Shown here one piece after another: positions 8,257 through 17,439 of a DNA stretch of 64,000 nucleotides. The notes beneath the pieces were generated by a model. That model was not told the DNA's origin, ran no database searches, and saw nothing but the letters and a program-made list of their open reading frames with translations. Origin of the DNA: CAVRXT01 sp963725655. Its GTDB lineage: Bacteria; Acidobacteriota; Terriglobia; Acidiferrales; UBA7541. The stretch's first letter is position 1; each line of letters begins with the position of its first letter. A program made the position numbers and the translations under genes. The stretch spans positions 372,001-436,000 of the forward strand of contig CAVRYY010000003.1 of the NCBI GenBank assembly GCA_963725655.1, read 5' to 3'.

Positions 8257-9228
8257 TTAGTCCGCAAGTCCAGTGACCATAAAGATGCCGTCCCCGGGAG
8301 AAATGACGGGCCACTGTCGAATCAACGCGACCACACCGTCACGAGGCGCGAGGAAGGTTTCCGCTGTTTCGGAGTGAAGGTCAACTATGCGACCCAGTCT
8401 TTGCCCGGCGCGAACCGATTCGAGAAGCTCGACTTCGGGAATCAAGAATCCTCGCTGGGTGGCCACCAGCGAAGTATCGATGTCTCCGCTCCCAAGAAGG
8501 TGCATCTCGAGTTTCGCGGTTGTTGGCTCGCCCGGCAGGATATGCAAGTGGCGAAGCAGGTTCTGAAGGCCGGAGAGAAACATTCGCAAGTCATCGGGAT
8601 GAATCCTTCCCGCGCCGCGTGCTTCAGTGTACAGCCAAGGAATCCCGCGCTGCTTGGCGAACGAGATGGTTCGGCCCGGCGCCGTTTCCGGATGTCCCCA
8701 TAAGACCGGAGCGCCAAACACGGCTGCGGCCGCGCGTGAGCGGGGTTCCGCAGCGTCGTAGCCAACCATGGTTGGCATCAGCAGCTTTACCCCAGCACTG
8801 TGCAGATCCAGAAAAAAATCCGCGAAGGCGATGACTGAATTCGCCAGAACGAGCGCAGTCGCTGCGGTGGGACCGCCATCGGAGCTACCGGGGAAAGCTC
8901 GCGCGAGATTTCCATGATCCAGCGGGCTGGTGCGCGTGCCGTTCCAAAACGCCGGGGGATTGGCGACGGGAACCGCGAGAAAGTCGCCGGTCATTTGCTG
9001 CGGGTCGAGAGATTGGTAGGTGTCCAGAATCGCGCGCACGCCTTCATATTCGTCGCCGTGGACGCCTGCAGTCACGACCAGGGTCTGTCCCGCACGGCTC
9101 CCACGCACCAGCAGGACCGGCAAGCTAGCGCCCTTGACGCCAGGTTCAAGAGAGAGATCGAGTGCGTGCTTTTGACCGCGCTGAAATTGAGCCGGGTTGA
9201 AATCGGCGCTGTTCATTTTCGATGGCAT
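8257..9228 (-). CDS. Succinylglutamate desuccinylase / aspartoacylase-family protein
   Basis: 323 aa if started at MPSKMNS (9228); MNSADF (9216) is possible. The zinc carboxypeptidase-like (M14-type) centre is clear: AGVHGDEYEG supplies His and Glu (about residue 53), and FFLDLHSAG the second His (about 137). The C-terminal beta-barrel domain (about 230-323, ending GDGIFMVTG) matches bacterial AstE/AspA relatives that cleave N- or O-acyl groups. In this operon it could remove an acyl or aminoacyl group from the imported compound. It is 44 nt after the upstream SDR. Confidence 0.85.
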   Translation of the reverse strand: MPSKMNSADFNPAQFQRGQKHALDLSLEPGVKGASLPVLLVRGSRAGQTLVVTAGVHGDEYEGVRAILDTYQSLDPQQMTGDFLAVPVANPPAFWNGTRTSPLDHGNLARAFPGSSDGGPTAATALVLANSVIAFADFFLDLHSAGVKLLMPTMVGYDAAEPRSRAAAAVFGAPVLWGHPETAPGRTISFAKQRGIPWLYTEARGAGRIHPDDLRMFLSGLQNLLRHLHILPGEPTTAKLEMHLLGSGDIDTSLVATQRGFLIPEVELLESVRAGQRLGRIVDLHSETAETFLAPRDGVVALIRQWPVISPGDGIFMVTGLAD

Positions 9229-9272
9229 CTCTCGACGGCAACGTTCCGAACGATCACGGACTACCAACGCGA

Positions 9273-10037
9273 CTAGTACGTAAGATATCCGCCATCCACC
9301 AGCAGAGTTGCGCCAGTGACAAAACCGGCTTCGTCGGAAACAAGATACGCCACAGCGTAGCCGATATCGCGCGGCGAGCCGCGGCGTTGCAAGGGCGTTT
9401 CGCGAACCCAACGTTTTGAAGCGCCCACTCCGCTTTTCTCAGCAGTGATATTGGCACTCGCTTCGGTGTTGATGTCTCCAGCCGCTACGGAATTCACGCG
9501 AATTTTATGCGGCGCGAGCTCCAGCGCCATGCTTTGCGCGAGCGAGACCTGAGCGGCCTTAGTGGCGCAGTAGAGGCTCGCGAATTCCTGTGCGGCATAC
9601 GCGCCGACCGAACTAATATGCACGATGCTGCCCCCGCGGCCGGCCGCAACCATCCGCTTGGCCACGGCTTGGGAACAATAGAAGGTGCCTTTCAAGTTGG
9701 CGTCGACGATAGCGTCGACGGTGGCGGGGCTGCAGTCCAGCATGGGAGCGATAGCGGGCATCCCGGTAATGCTGGCGTTGTTCACGAGAATGTCGACGCG
9801 GCCGTAGTGGCTCATGGCAGATGCGACCACTCGCTCGACGGCTTGGGGATCGCGAATATCCAGGGCTTCGGCAATCGCCTTGGCTGGCTGCAGGCGTCCT
9901 ACAGCGTGTTGCGCCAAGTCCAGGCGGCGTTGCGCGAGCACCACCTTCACACCCTTTTCGGATAGCACTTGCGCGATGCCGAAGCCGATGCCTGTACCGC
10001 CGCCGGTGATGATGGCTACCTTTTCGTGGAGGCTCAT
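9273..10037 (-). CDS. Short-chain dehydrogenase/reductase (SDR)
   Basis: 254 aa. It has TGGGTGIGFGI (about residue 11), LVNNAS (about 86), HISS with the catalytic Ser (about 140), YCATKAA with Tyr and Lys (about 155), and the C-terminal TGATLLVDGG. The ATG overlaps the upstream M81 gene's stop (ATGA), so the two are translationally coupled. It is clearly different in sequence from the other SDR of this operon, so two separate oxidation steps are likely. Confidence 0.9.
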   Translation of the reverse strand: MSLHEKVAIITGGGTGIGFGIAQVLSEKGVKVVLAQRRLDLAQHAVGRLQPAKAIAEALDIRDPQAVERVVASAMSHYGRVDILVNNASITGMPAIAPMLDCSPATVDAIVDANLKGTFYCSQAVAKRMVAAGRGGSIVHISSVGAYAAQEFASLYCATKAAQVSLAQSMALELAPHKIRVNSVAAGDINTEASANITAEKSGVGASKRWVRETPLQRRGSPRDIGYAVAYLVSDEAGFVTGATLLVDGGYLTY

Positions 10038-11497
10038 ATGGAGTCGAGAGGATACATCGGTCGTCTGAGTCGTTTATAAGAAAAAGTGCGAACATCCGCG
10101 GCAGCCAGGCCGGGCGTGTCGACCTCGATAATGCGTTGCGCGATGGGAACGTAAGCAGCGCGATAGGCAATCGCGGCTTTGACCACGATAATACCCAACC
10201 GAGTGGGTTCAATACCGATCGCGCGCAGCTGCTGGAGATTCCACATCGGCATCCGCCGTTCAGTAAGGACCACCAGGACTCCGCCGGTGTCGATGACGGC
10301 GGTACGGCCCTGGTCGTCCACCACGCCGTCGCGCATTGGCCCGATGTTTTTGAATATGCCATCGCTAACCGTTCGTATTACCCCTTCGATTTCGACGGGA
10401 GCGCCGTGGCATGTGTCCACCTTTCCTCCCACCGGCAAGCGAAGGCGCTGTCTTACGCCGGCTTGCACTGCGGCAGAAACGGCTTGAGGGTCGCAAAGCA
10501 ATACCAAGGATTTTTGCGCTTTCTGCGCGAGAAGTTCGGAGAGCAGGACGGTGCCGTCGCCCGGAGTTCCGGCACCGAGGTTGTCTCCTACATCCACGAG
10601 GATCGATAAGCCGGAAGGCGCCGCGACAGCCTCTCGGACGGCTTCCGCCGGACCTGGCAGCGCAACCTGAAATTCCTGGCGGCGGGACCAGACGAAATCG
10701 GCGACGCGCTCCGCGGCGCGAGACGCGACCTTGACGTCATCTCGAGCGACTGCGTAGACACTGAATCCAGCATCGGGGACGTCAGAATACGGAAACCCAG
10801 CCGCCACCGAGATGGCCACCATGTCGGGAGCACGCTCGAGCTCGCGGGCTAAGGCGATGGCATCTGCCATCGGCGCGCTGTCGGTCAGTTGCCGGAGGAT
10901 GTGCGGAAACAGCGGGCGCCGCGCCAGAGCCAACTTAGGCCGTAAGCCGTCGTAAATCATTCGCGAAAGGATTTCCGCGGCTTCCAGCCCGCGCTCCGCC
11001 TGATCGATATGCGGATAGGTGTCGTACCCGATCATCGCGTTCGGCCAGCGGACCATTTCGTCCGTCACGTTTGCATGGTAGTCGAGGGTAACCACGAGAG
11101 GCGTGGTCTGGCCGATAGCCTGGCGGACGCGCCGCAACAGTTCGCCGTCGGCGTCCGGAAAGGCTTCCGAAACCATTGACCCGTGCAGGCCCAGGAGTAC
11201 GCCATCGAGGGGCGCTTGCTCGCGCAGTTTCGAAATGAGGAAATCGCTGAGGGACTCAAAAGCGTCGTTGGTTAGCGGGCCGGCCGGCATGCCCCAGGCG
11301 GCAATTGTGGGAACGAGTTCAAACCCAAAGCGGCTCGCACCTTCGATGAAGCCGCCGATCTCTGAGCAGGTATCCGTCCAGTGTTGAAGAATCTCATGCC
11401 CATAGTGCAGATCCTTCTCTTTGAATCTCGCGAGGGTCATCGCTTGCGAGAAAAATGTATTCGATTCGTGATAGATGAGACCGGTGGCTATGCGCAT
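10034..11497 (-). CDS. M81-family metallopeptidase (MlrC-like)
   Basis: 487 aa from the ATG at 11497; a TTG two codons upstream is possible. The MlrC pattern is clear: GLIYHESNTF at the N-terminus, GLHGSMVSEAFPDADGELL (about 105), TLDYHANVT (about 140) and PHIDQAERG (about 165), supplying Asp/His zinc ligands, then a second domain (DUF1485 C-terminal type) with GDNLGAGTPGDGT (about 310). MlrC is named from microcystin breakdown, but most homologues sit in small-molecule catabolic operons like this one, with unknown substrates. It starts 2 nt after the PLP enzyme stop. Confidence 0.88.
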   Translation of the reverse strand: MRIATGLIYHESNTFFSQAMTLARFKEKDLHYGHEILQHWTDTCSEIGGFIEGASRFGFELVPTIAAWGMPAGPLTNDAFESLSDFLISKLREQAPLDGVLLGLHGSMVSEAFPDADGELLRRVRQAIGQTTPLVVTLDYHANVTDEMVRWPNAMIGYDTYPHIDQAERGLEAAEILSRMIYDGLRPKLALARRPLFPHILRQLTDSAPMADAIALARELERAPDMVAISVAAGFPYSDVPDAGFSVYAVARDDVKVASRAAERVADFVWSRRQEFQVALPGPAEAVREAVAAPSGLSILVDVGDNLGAGTPGDGTVLLSELLAQKAQKSLVLLCDPQAVSAAVQAGVRQRLRLPVGGKVDTCHGAPVEIEGVIRTVSDGIFKNIGPMRDGVVDDQGRTAVIDTGGVLVVLTERRMPMWNLQQLRAIGIEPTRLGIIVVKAAIAYRAAYVPIAQRIIEVDTPGLAAADVRTFSYKRLRRPMYPLDSI

Positions 11498-11499
11498 GT

Positions 11500-12531
11500 T
11501 CAATTGATTTTCAGGATCGCACCTTCGAGTTCATCCGGATCGATGAGAATCGAAGCGTTGCGGGCCGCGGCGTCGCGTATAGAGTCGGGATCTTTGAAGC
11601 CGTGCCCGGTAACCAGGCAGACCACGTTATCGTCCGGACCCACCGCACCGCGCCGGACTGCTTCGGCCAAGCCCACGACGGCGGTGGCTCCGGCCGGTTC
11701 GCAGTAGATGCCTTCGCGGGTGAGCATTAGGCGCTGCGCCGCAAGTACGTCGTCATCTTGCACCCCGATTCCCAGCCCGCCAAATTTCCGAAGTAGTTCG
11801 AGGGCCAGGCTGGCGTCGATATCGTTCGGCACCGAGAGCCCACTGATCCGAGTGGTGCTCTCGACCGGCCGAATCTCGCTGTCACCTCTCTCGAATGCAG
11901 CGACTACGGTGGAGCACCCGATGGGCTGAACCGCATGCACGCGCGGGCGATGCTTTCGTGAAAGCTCGAATCCCTTGCAGACAGCAGAAAACAAGCCACC
12001 GCCGCCAACGGCGACGAACACATGATCGACGCGAGGCGGGAGCTGCTGCTCGAGTTCGAGGGACAATGACTCCACACCGGCCATTCCTTCGGGGCAATAG
12101 CGATAGGCGGAGATGACCAGCGGCAGCTGCCGATCCGCTGAAAGTTTGGACAGGCTGGCGAACACGGCGTCGGTGACCGCCGGCGAAGTGATGAAACCCC
12201 TCACCCGGAATACCTGCGCGCCATGAGCCTGCATCTGCGCTAGCTTTCCGGCGGGAGCATGCTCGTTCACCACGATGGCGCACGAGATTCGGTAGCGAGC
12301 ACAGTAGGCGGCCAGAGCGGAGCCGGCGTTGCCGGACGAGGTCGCCAGGCAGCCCAGCGCTCCCAAGCGAAGGATTCTGGTTACCTCAGCGGCGGCAAAG
12401 CGATCCTTGTAGGAACCGGACGGATTGCAACTTTCCAGCTTGAAAAAAAGATTAGAGAGGCCGAGGCTGGGTCCGATATGGACACTTCGAACGATCGGAG
12501 TGTGGCCTTCACCCAACGTGGCGATCGTCAT
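11500..12531 (-). CDS. Threonine synthase-like PLP-dependent lyase (fold type II)
   Basis: 343 aa. The ATG at 12531 is chosen because GGAGAAGGA precedes it; the longer version has no such site. The PLP Lys is in NPSGSYKDRFA (K42), the substrate/Asn loop in SSGNAGSALAAY (about 65), and the phosphate cup in AVGGGGLFSA (about 175). It resembles threonine synthase and diaminopropionate or threonine/serine ammonia-lyases without the long N-terminal domain of true ThrC. With RidA downstream, an ammonia-lyase releasing an enamine is more likely than threonine synthesis. The substrate is unknown. Confidence 0.82.
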   Translation of the reverse strand: MTIATLGEGHTPIVRSVHIGPSLGLSNLFFKLESCNPSGSYKDRFAAAEVTRILRLGALGCLATSSGNAGSALAAYCARYRISCAIVVNEHAPAGKLAQMQAHGAQVFRVRGFITSPAVTDAVFASLSKLSADRQLPLVISAYRYCPEGMAGVESLSLELEQQLPPRVDHVFVAVGGGGLFSAVCKGFELSRKHRPRVHAVQPIGCSTVVAAFERGDSEIRPVESTTRISGLSVPNDIDASLALELLRKFGGLGIGVQDDDVLAAQRLMLTREGIYCEPAGATAVVGLAEAVRRGAVGPDDNVVCLVTGHGFKDPDSIRDAAARNASILIDPDELEGAILKIN

Positions 12532-12597
12532 TCGATCAATTCCTTCTCCGAAAAACGCGAAGTGAAAACGGTTCACCGGCCGACAGTAAATCCTGGC

Positions 12598-13362
12598 CTA
12601 TGGAAACTGCGTTATGGCGTCCTTAAACCCATTTACCAGGAAGACGTGATCGTTGCCCCCGGTCACGATACTCGCACCACGGGAGAGAGCGAGTTGAGTG
12701 GCTTCGGGCGATCCAGTCGGCATTCCCCACCACTTTCCCGCTTTGGCGGCGGCGTTTGCTACACGATCGATCGCGTTCTGGACGTCAGGATGCTTGAACT
12801 GAAAAGGCACGCCATAGCTAATCGATAGATCGGCCGGACCGACGAACAGAAAGTCCACGCCTGGGGTGGCTGCGATAGATTCCACGGACTCGACCGCGTC
12901 GCGATCTTCTATTTGCAGTACCAGGAACGTTTCGTCGTTGGCGTGCTTCATGTATTCGTTGGGATCGACGAGCATATAGTCGGCGTCCACTCCCCCGCCG
13001 TCGAAACCTCGTGCGCCGAGGGGATGGAAGCGCGACCACTCAACCCATTGACGCGCCTCTGCGGCGCTTCGGCAGTGCGGCACCATGACTCCGTTGGCGC
13101 CGGACTCGAGGATTCCCATCGGGCTGGTATAACCATTCTTCAGGATGCGCACCATCAGATCGATCCCGGTGGCGCGGCAAGCGAGAGCCAAGGGCGCGAC
13201 CACATCATGACTGAAATCTCGATGTTCCATGTCGAGCCAAATCAGGTCATATCCCACTCTGCCAATCAACTCCGCGAGCCAAGGTTCGACGACTCGACTG
13301 AGCACAGCGGTGCGAACGAAATTTCCGGAACGCACCCTCTCAAGCGTTCTACTTGTGATCAT
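12598..13362 (-). CDS. HpcH/HpaI-family class II aldolase
   Basis: 254 aa, with AAAGGA before the ATG. Family blocks: LIWLDMEHRDFSHD with the base-relay His (about residue 47), VRILK (Arg, about 71), ILESGANGVMVPH (about 84), LQIEDRDAVE with a metal-binding Glu (about 148), and FVGPADLSISYG with the metal-binding Asp (about 175). These aldolases cleave 2-keto-3-deoxy or 4-hydroxy-2-oxo acids to pyruvate plus an aldehyde, so this is the probable carbon-carbon cleavage step for the operon. It is 66 nt upstream of the PLP enzyme. Confidence 0.9.
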   Translation of the reverse strand: MITSRTLERVRSGNFVRTAVLSRVVEPWLAELIGRVGYDLIWLDMEHRDFSHDVVAPLALACRATGIDLMVRILKNGYTSPMGILESGANGVMVPHCRSAAEARQWVEWSRFHPLGARGFDGGGVDADYMLVDPNEYMKHANDETFLVLQIEDRDAVESVESIAATPGVDFLFVGPADLSISYGVPFQFKHPDVQNAIDRVANAAAKAGKWWGMPTGSPEATQLALSRGASIVTGGNDHVFLVNGFKDAITQFP

Positions 13363-13434
13363 GATGTCCTTTCATTTAGGGGTCACTTACAGATTCCTAC
13401 GCTGCTGATACCGGGCTGCATCAAACGAAACGGA

Positions 13435-14541
13435 TCAAATTCCAATTTTGAGCCGATGCACGCGTATTTTGCCTTGGCCCCCCTCGACGCTCCAGTGAGA
13501 GGCGAGAAATTCGTTGCCGGTCAGATGCAACAAAGAAGGCTGTCCAAACCTCAAGGATGCGAACATGTCGGCCATCGGCAGGCCTTCCGGGTTCCGATAG
13601 CCGGCGGATGGGCCCCAGATGAGGCGCTCTTCGACCACTTTCCAACGATTCTTGGAGAAGTCCACCAGCCGCACGTAGAGACCTGGATCCGAGCCGCGGT
13701 GGGCGTGGATCGACGCCAGGAAGTCCCCACCCAGCCAAACCAAGCTCGATGACTGGGCCATATGGCCGGTATTTTCCGGTTCCGACCATGAGCGCCCGTT
13801 GTCCGTGGAAAAAGTGACCTGGTTCGGCAGGTTGCGGTCGGTGGCCGCGTCATAGGCCCAGAGGATGACGACGAGTCGGCCAGGCTGCATCTCGCAGATG
13901 CGCGCTTCATAGGGGGTAATGTTCCGCCAGCTGTAAAAGAGCTCGTCATCGCTCCAAGTGCGGCCTTGATCCGGGCTACGCAGCAAGACGCCGACCGGCC
14001 CGCTGGGATTCGAGCCGTCAGGGAGCTTGAATAGCGCGCCGATGGCGAGCAGGTCGCCGGAGTGAGTTTCGATCGACGCGCCTGATACTTCGATAATTTC
14101 GGGATGCTTTTTCGGAATGACCGCGGGTTCGGTCCAGTGGCGGCCCTCGTCGTCGGAAGAGCAGCAGACGTTTTCACCGGGCTGGAAACCATTGGTCTCT
14201 GGGATCGCGATGGCCTGCTCGGGATCCTTGCGAAGGTATCGGTATCCGATGGCCGAAAGCTTACCGCTGCGAAGGAGCGTCGCCTTTATGCAATCGCTGG
14301 CGGGAACTGGCAGATGGTACTTATCGTATAACGGACCCTGGAGAGTCCAAGTGCGGCCTTGATCCTGGGAGCGGGTTACGTAGGTGGTCAGATTGGGAGC
14401 TTCGAACGCTTCACCCATGGCAAAGAGGCAAATGAGTTCGCCGGAACTCAATGGGACCAGACCTGGGAAGTAGCCGTGACGGCTGTGTACGTGGGGCTTG
14501 GGATTGTCGAATGCCAGGTGGCCTTCGATATACTCAATCAT
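13435..14541 (-). CDS. BNR/Asp-box sialidase-like beta-propeller, first operon gene
   Basis: 368 aa from MIEYIEGHL, which has CAGGAGA eight bases upstream; the longer reading lacks a site. Four Asp boxes (S-x-D-x-G-x-T/S-W) are spaced as in a six-bladed sialidase fold: SQDQGRTW, SSDDEGRHW, SPDQGRTW and STDNGRSW. No signal peptide is visible, so it acts in the cytoplasm, unlike most sialidases. An Arg triad cannot be assigned by eye. A distant homologue is encoded at 18415-19524. It heads the minus operon; the nearest operator (14774-14788) is 233 nt upstream. Confidence 0.82.
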   Translation of the reverse strand: MIEYIEGHLAFDNPKPHVHSRHGYFPGLVPLSSGELICLFAMGEAFEAPNLTTYVTRSQDQGRTWTLQGPLYDKYHLPVPASDCIKATLLRSGKLSAIGYRYLRKDPEQAIAIPETNGFQPGENVCCSSDDEGRHWTEPAVIPKKHPEIIEVSGASIETHSGDLLAIGALFKLPDGSNPSGPVGVLLRSPDQGRTWSDDELFYSWRNITPYEARICEMQPGRLVVILWAYDAATDRNLPNQVTFSTDNGRSWSEPENTGHMAQSSSLVWLGGDFLASIHAHRGSDPGLYVRLVDFSKNRWKVVEERLIWGPSAGYRNPEGLPMADMFASLRFGQPSLLHLTGNEFLASHWSVEGGQGKIRVHRLKIGI

Positions 14542-14979
14542 CCGCGAATCTCCTGATATGGAAGCTGGCCGAAGGTGTTTCGCGCCCTCCGACATCCTTT
14601 ATAACCGTTTGCTACTGGCCGAGCCGAGGCGCCCACGTGCAACACCTCCACTGAATCCCGTGTATCATCCCGGCCAGTTGGTACCCGCAGGTAGCGAGGC
14701 CTAAAGGCAAGGCTGGGGCGACGAAGTGGCGAGAATAGAACTTGTGAGAGCCGTGTGGGCATGGTATACGTTTTGTCGACAGTCGACAGATTAGCACAAC
14801 CGGTGCCGATAGCAATTCTGGAATTTCGACCTGCGATTCTTGGATTCCAAGGCCTACGGCGCTGGGCAATCGGACCTAATTGAAGCGCTGGCTTTTTTCC
14901 TGACCGCCGCTTTTCGTGCGGAAGGCAGCCGGCGTGGCAAGAGATCATTCTGAAGAGTTCAATCTGACGAGGTGAATGG
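14542..14979. promoter_or_regulatory. Divergent promoter region between the two halves of the island
   Basis: This 438-nt region lies between the minus-strand BNR gene and the plus-strand Gfo/Idh/MocA gene. It holds one perfect copy of the island operator (14774-14788) and no credible coding frame. A TATACG hexamer sits just left of the operator, but start sites cannot be fixed by eye. Confidence 0.55.
14774..14788 (+). promoter_or_regulatory. GntR-type operator, copy 1 (perfect palindrome)
   Basis: TGTCGAC-A-GTCGACA, a perfect 7+1+7 palindrome followed by GATTA. Shared half-sites and the 15-bp size suit an FCD-type GntR dimer; the candidate regulator is encoded at 20560-21285. It lies 192 nt before the Gfo/Idh/MocA start. 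Confidence 0.75.
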
Positions 14980-16020
14980 ATGGCGACGGTGCGCATTGGC
15001 ATGATCGGGTCGGGTTACATGGGACTGACTTATGCAGAGGCGATTGCTCGTCACGTGAAGGGCGCCGCGCTTGGAGCTGTCGCAGGCGGCTCGCGCGCTA
15101 CGGCGCTGGCGGCAAGCTACGGCGTCCCCGCGGAGCCCAACGTCAATGCCTTGCTGGAACGCGCGGATATCGATGCGGTGATCATCACCAGTCCCGACCA
15201 GAATCACTGCGAGCAGACTCTCCAGGCGGCCGCCCAGGGCAAACACGTGTTGGTAGAAAAGCCTATGGCGCCCACGGTGAAGCAGTGCGAGTCGATGATC
15301 GCGGCATGCAGCAAGTCAGGCGTGAATCTGGCGGTGGTGAAAACGGAACGGTACCGCCCGCTCACCAAACGCGCCAAGCAACTGATCGATGAGGGCGCCA
15401 TCGGCAAAATCCGCATGCTCCGTACGGTTTCCGTTTATCCGGTGAGCCTGGGATCGTTCATTCTCGACAGCCGGCCGTTTTACAAAGATCCCGCGAGTGG
15501 CGGGCTATTCATGAGCATCGCGAGCCATAACGCTGACTTTCTGTTCTGGCTGAGCGGATTGGCGGCGACGCAAGTTTACGCGCAAGCGCACACGTACAGC
15601 GATCTTGGCGCTCCGGAGCAGAGCGTGATGGCCCAGATTCGATTTACGGACGGAGTGATGGGCGATATGTGGATATCGTCCGAACTACCGCAACCGAGCT
15701 TTCCGAATGCCGAGGTGCGCTTTCAGGTGGTGGGCTCGAAGGGTCTGCTGGATTTCGAGAATTACGGATATCTGGATGTCACCCGCGGCGACAAGTGGGA
15801 GCGCGACTTCGTACCGGAGAAGTTCGATTACTTGAATGATCCCAAGTCACCGATACGGCTGGAGCCGCACATCGGAGTGGTACAGGAATTCGTCGATAGC
15901 ATCCTGGAAAAGCGCGCACCAAAGGTGGGGGGACCCGCTGGGCGCGCGGCGGTGGAAGTATGCGAGGCGTGCCAGATATCTGCGCGAGAAGGCCGGGCGG
16001 TGGATTTGCCGCTGCGCTAG
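14980..16020 (+). CDS. Gfo/Idh/MocA-family NAD(P)-dependent oxidoreductase
   Basis: 346 aa, with GAGGTGA before the ATG. The Rossmann motif is GSGYMGLTYAEA (about residues 9-20) and the catalytic signature EKPMAP (about 92). The C-terminal domain carries the usual conserved block GGLFMSIASHNADFLFWLSG (about 170-190) with the catalytic His. It is similar in design to, but distinct from, the family member at 6288-7277. It is the first plus-strand gene after operator copy 1. Its stop shares the palindrome CTAG with the stop of the convergent aminotransferase gene. Confidence 0.88.
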   Translation: MATVRIGMIGSGYMGLTYAEAIARHVKGAALGAVAGGSRATALAASYGVPAEPNVNALLERADIDAVIITSPDQNHCEQTLQAAAQGKHVLVEKPMAPTVKQCESMIAACSKSGVNLAVVKTERYRPLTKRAKQLIDEGAIGKIRMLRTVSVYPVSLGSFILDSRPFYKDPASGGLFMSIASHNADFLFWLSGLAATQVYAQAHTYSDLGAPEQSVMAQIRFTDGVMGDMWISSELPQPSFPNAEVRFQVVGSKGLLDFENYGYLDVTRGDKWERDFVPEKFDYLNDPKSPIRLEPHIGVVQEFVDSILEKRAPKVGGPAGRAAVEVCEACQISAREGRAVDLPLR

Positions 16021-17357
16021 ACGCCCGCCGCGGCGCTAACCTTAGCAGCGGATTCTAAAACAAATTCAATGTCCTGGTCGGAATGTGCGGCGGAGATGTA
16101 CCAGCGGCCGTCGGGCAGGGCCAGCACTCCTTCGTCGAGCAACGCGATGACGAAATCGCGGTACTGAGCTGGATCCGAGCCGAGCGTCTCGCGGTAGTCG
16201 GTGGCCTGATTTTCGCGGAACGAAAGCTGGAAAACGGGGCCGCCTCCCGAGGTGACCACCTTAAATCCGCGATCGCGAAGCAGCTTTTCAAGACCCAGCC
16301 GGAGGCACTCCCCGCGCTTCCATAGACCTTCGTAGATGGTGTGGCGATCGCGTGAAAGAATATCCAGGGTCGCTTTGGCGGCCGCGAGTGCGATTGGATT
16401 TCCGTTGAGTGTGCCCGCGTGAACCACTTTTCCGGTCGCGATAAGCTCCATGAATTCGTGCCTTCCGGCGAGCGCGCTGACGGCCACACCACCCCCCAAG
16501 GCCTTTGCGTAGGTAGCGAGGTCGGGGGTAACGCCATAGTGCCCTTGCGCGCCCGCAAGCTGCAGTCGAAAGCCAGTGATCACCTCGTCAAAGATGAGCA
16601 GAGCCCCATATTGGCGGGTGATCCTGCGGAGAAACTCAAGGAATCCAGGGTTCGGCGGGATGCAACCACTGTTGCACAGCATGGGTTCGCAGATTACCGC
16701 GGAGATTTCGGCGGCGTGGCTGGCGAAGATTCGTTCGACTGACTGAGGATCGTTCCAGGTAGCGATGAAAACATCGGCGTGAGCGCGTTGTCCTGCGCCC
16801 GCGCCCATGGGCGCTCCGTTAGCGGAGGCGATTTCCGCAGCGGTCGGGTGATAGCTGACGAGGACGCTGTCGTCCCAGCCGTGATAGTGGCCCTCGAACT
16901 TCACGAATTTCGGGCGCCTGGTGGCGGCGCGGGCCAGACGAAGAGCTACCTGGACAATTTCCGTGCCGCTGTTTGCAACACAGACCAAGTCACAGCAAGG
17001 TATAATTTCGACCATTCGCTCAGCAACCTGAAACTCGAGATCATGTTGGGCCCCGTAAGTAAAACCATTCCTTAATTGTCCGGTGATCGCATCGACAAGC
17101 TCCGGCGGCGACTGGCCGAGGATTAGCGGTCCCCAGGCAAGACCGAAGTCGCAATACTCATTCCCGTCCACGTCGATGGCGCGGGAGCCGTATCCCCGTT
17201 GGAAATAGAGCGGGTAAGGACGGGCGCTGCGGCGAAGTCCGCTGGAGACGCCGCCAGCCAGGGATTGCTGCGCGCGGTTAAAACGTTCGAGAGAGCCAGG
17301 GGTTTTCGCGCGAACCCGTTCTTCGCGCTGTTTCGCACCGAAAAATTCGTTGGCCAT
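16017..17357 (-). CDS. Class III aminotransferase, glutamate-1-semialdehyde mutase-like
   Basis: 446 aa. Features of the fold-type I class III family: the DGNEYCDFGLAWGPLILG start domain (about residue 64), the PLP phosphate region ANSGTEIVQVALRLARAAT (about 130), FEGHYHGWDD (about 155), the cofactor Asp in LIFDEVITGFR (about 250), the Schiff-base Lys in TYAKALGGG (about 282) and TLNGNPIALAAA (about 315). It is likely a catabolic omega- or 1,2-aminotransferase, because a hemL function would not be expected in this setting. It lies in minus orientation downstream of the MBL gene, so both may be read from the operator-copy-2 promoter. Confidence 0.87.
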   Translation of the reverse strand: MANEFFGAKQREERVRAKTPGSLERFNRAQQSLAGGVSSGLRRSARPYPLYFQRGYGSRAIDVDGNEYCDFGLAWGPLILGQSPPELVDAITGQLRNGFTYGAQHDLEFQVAERMVEIIPCCDLVCVANSGTEIVQVALRLARAATRRPKFVKFEGHYHGWDDSVLVSYHPTAAEIASANGAPMGAGAGQRAHADVFIATWNDPQSVERIFASHAAEISAVICEPMLCNSGCIPPNPGFLEFLRRITRQYGALLIFDEVITGFRLQLAGAQGHYGVTPDLATYAKALGGGVAVSALAGRHEFMELIATGKVVHAGTLNGNPIALAAAKATLDILSRDRHTIYEGLWKRGECLRLGLEKLLRDRGFKVVTSGGGPVFQLSFRENQATDYRETLGSDPAQYRDFVIALLDEGVLALPDGRWYISAAHSDQDIEFVLESAAKVSAAAGV

Positions 17358-17439
17358 GGTCGGGAAAGCTCCGTTGAATGGCGGCCGCGAGAGGCACGGC
17401 GCCGGACAAGAATTTAGAAGCTATAGCAGCGGCGATTGG

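Noticed and set aside
9700..9720. GTCGAC-containing sequence resembling the island operator inside the SDR gene
   Set aside because: It lies in coding sequence, lacks the flanking TG/CA and the correct spacing, and is explained by codon usage.
16017..17357. HemL (glutamate-1-semialdehyde aminomutase) for haem synthesis
   Set aside because: The fold matches class III enzymes, but the catabolic setting, regulon membership and absence of other hem genes argue for a catabolic aminotransferase.
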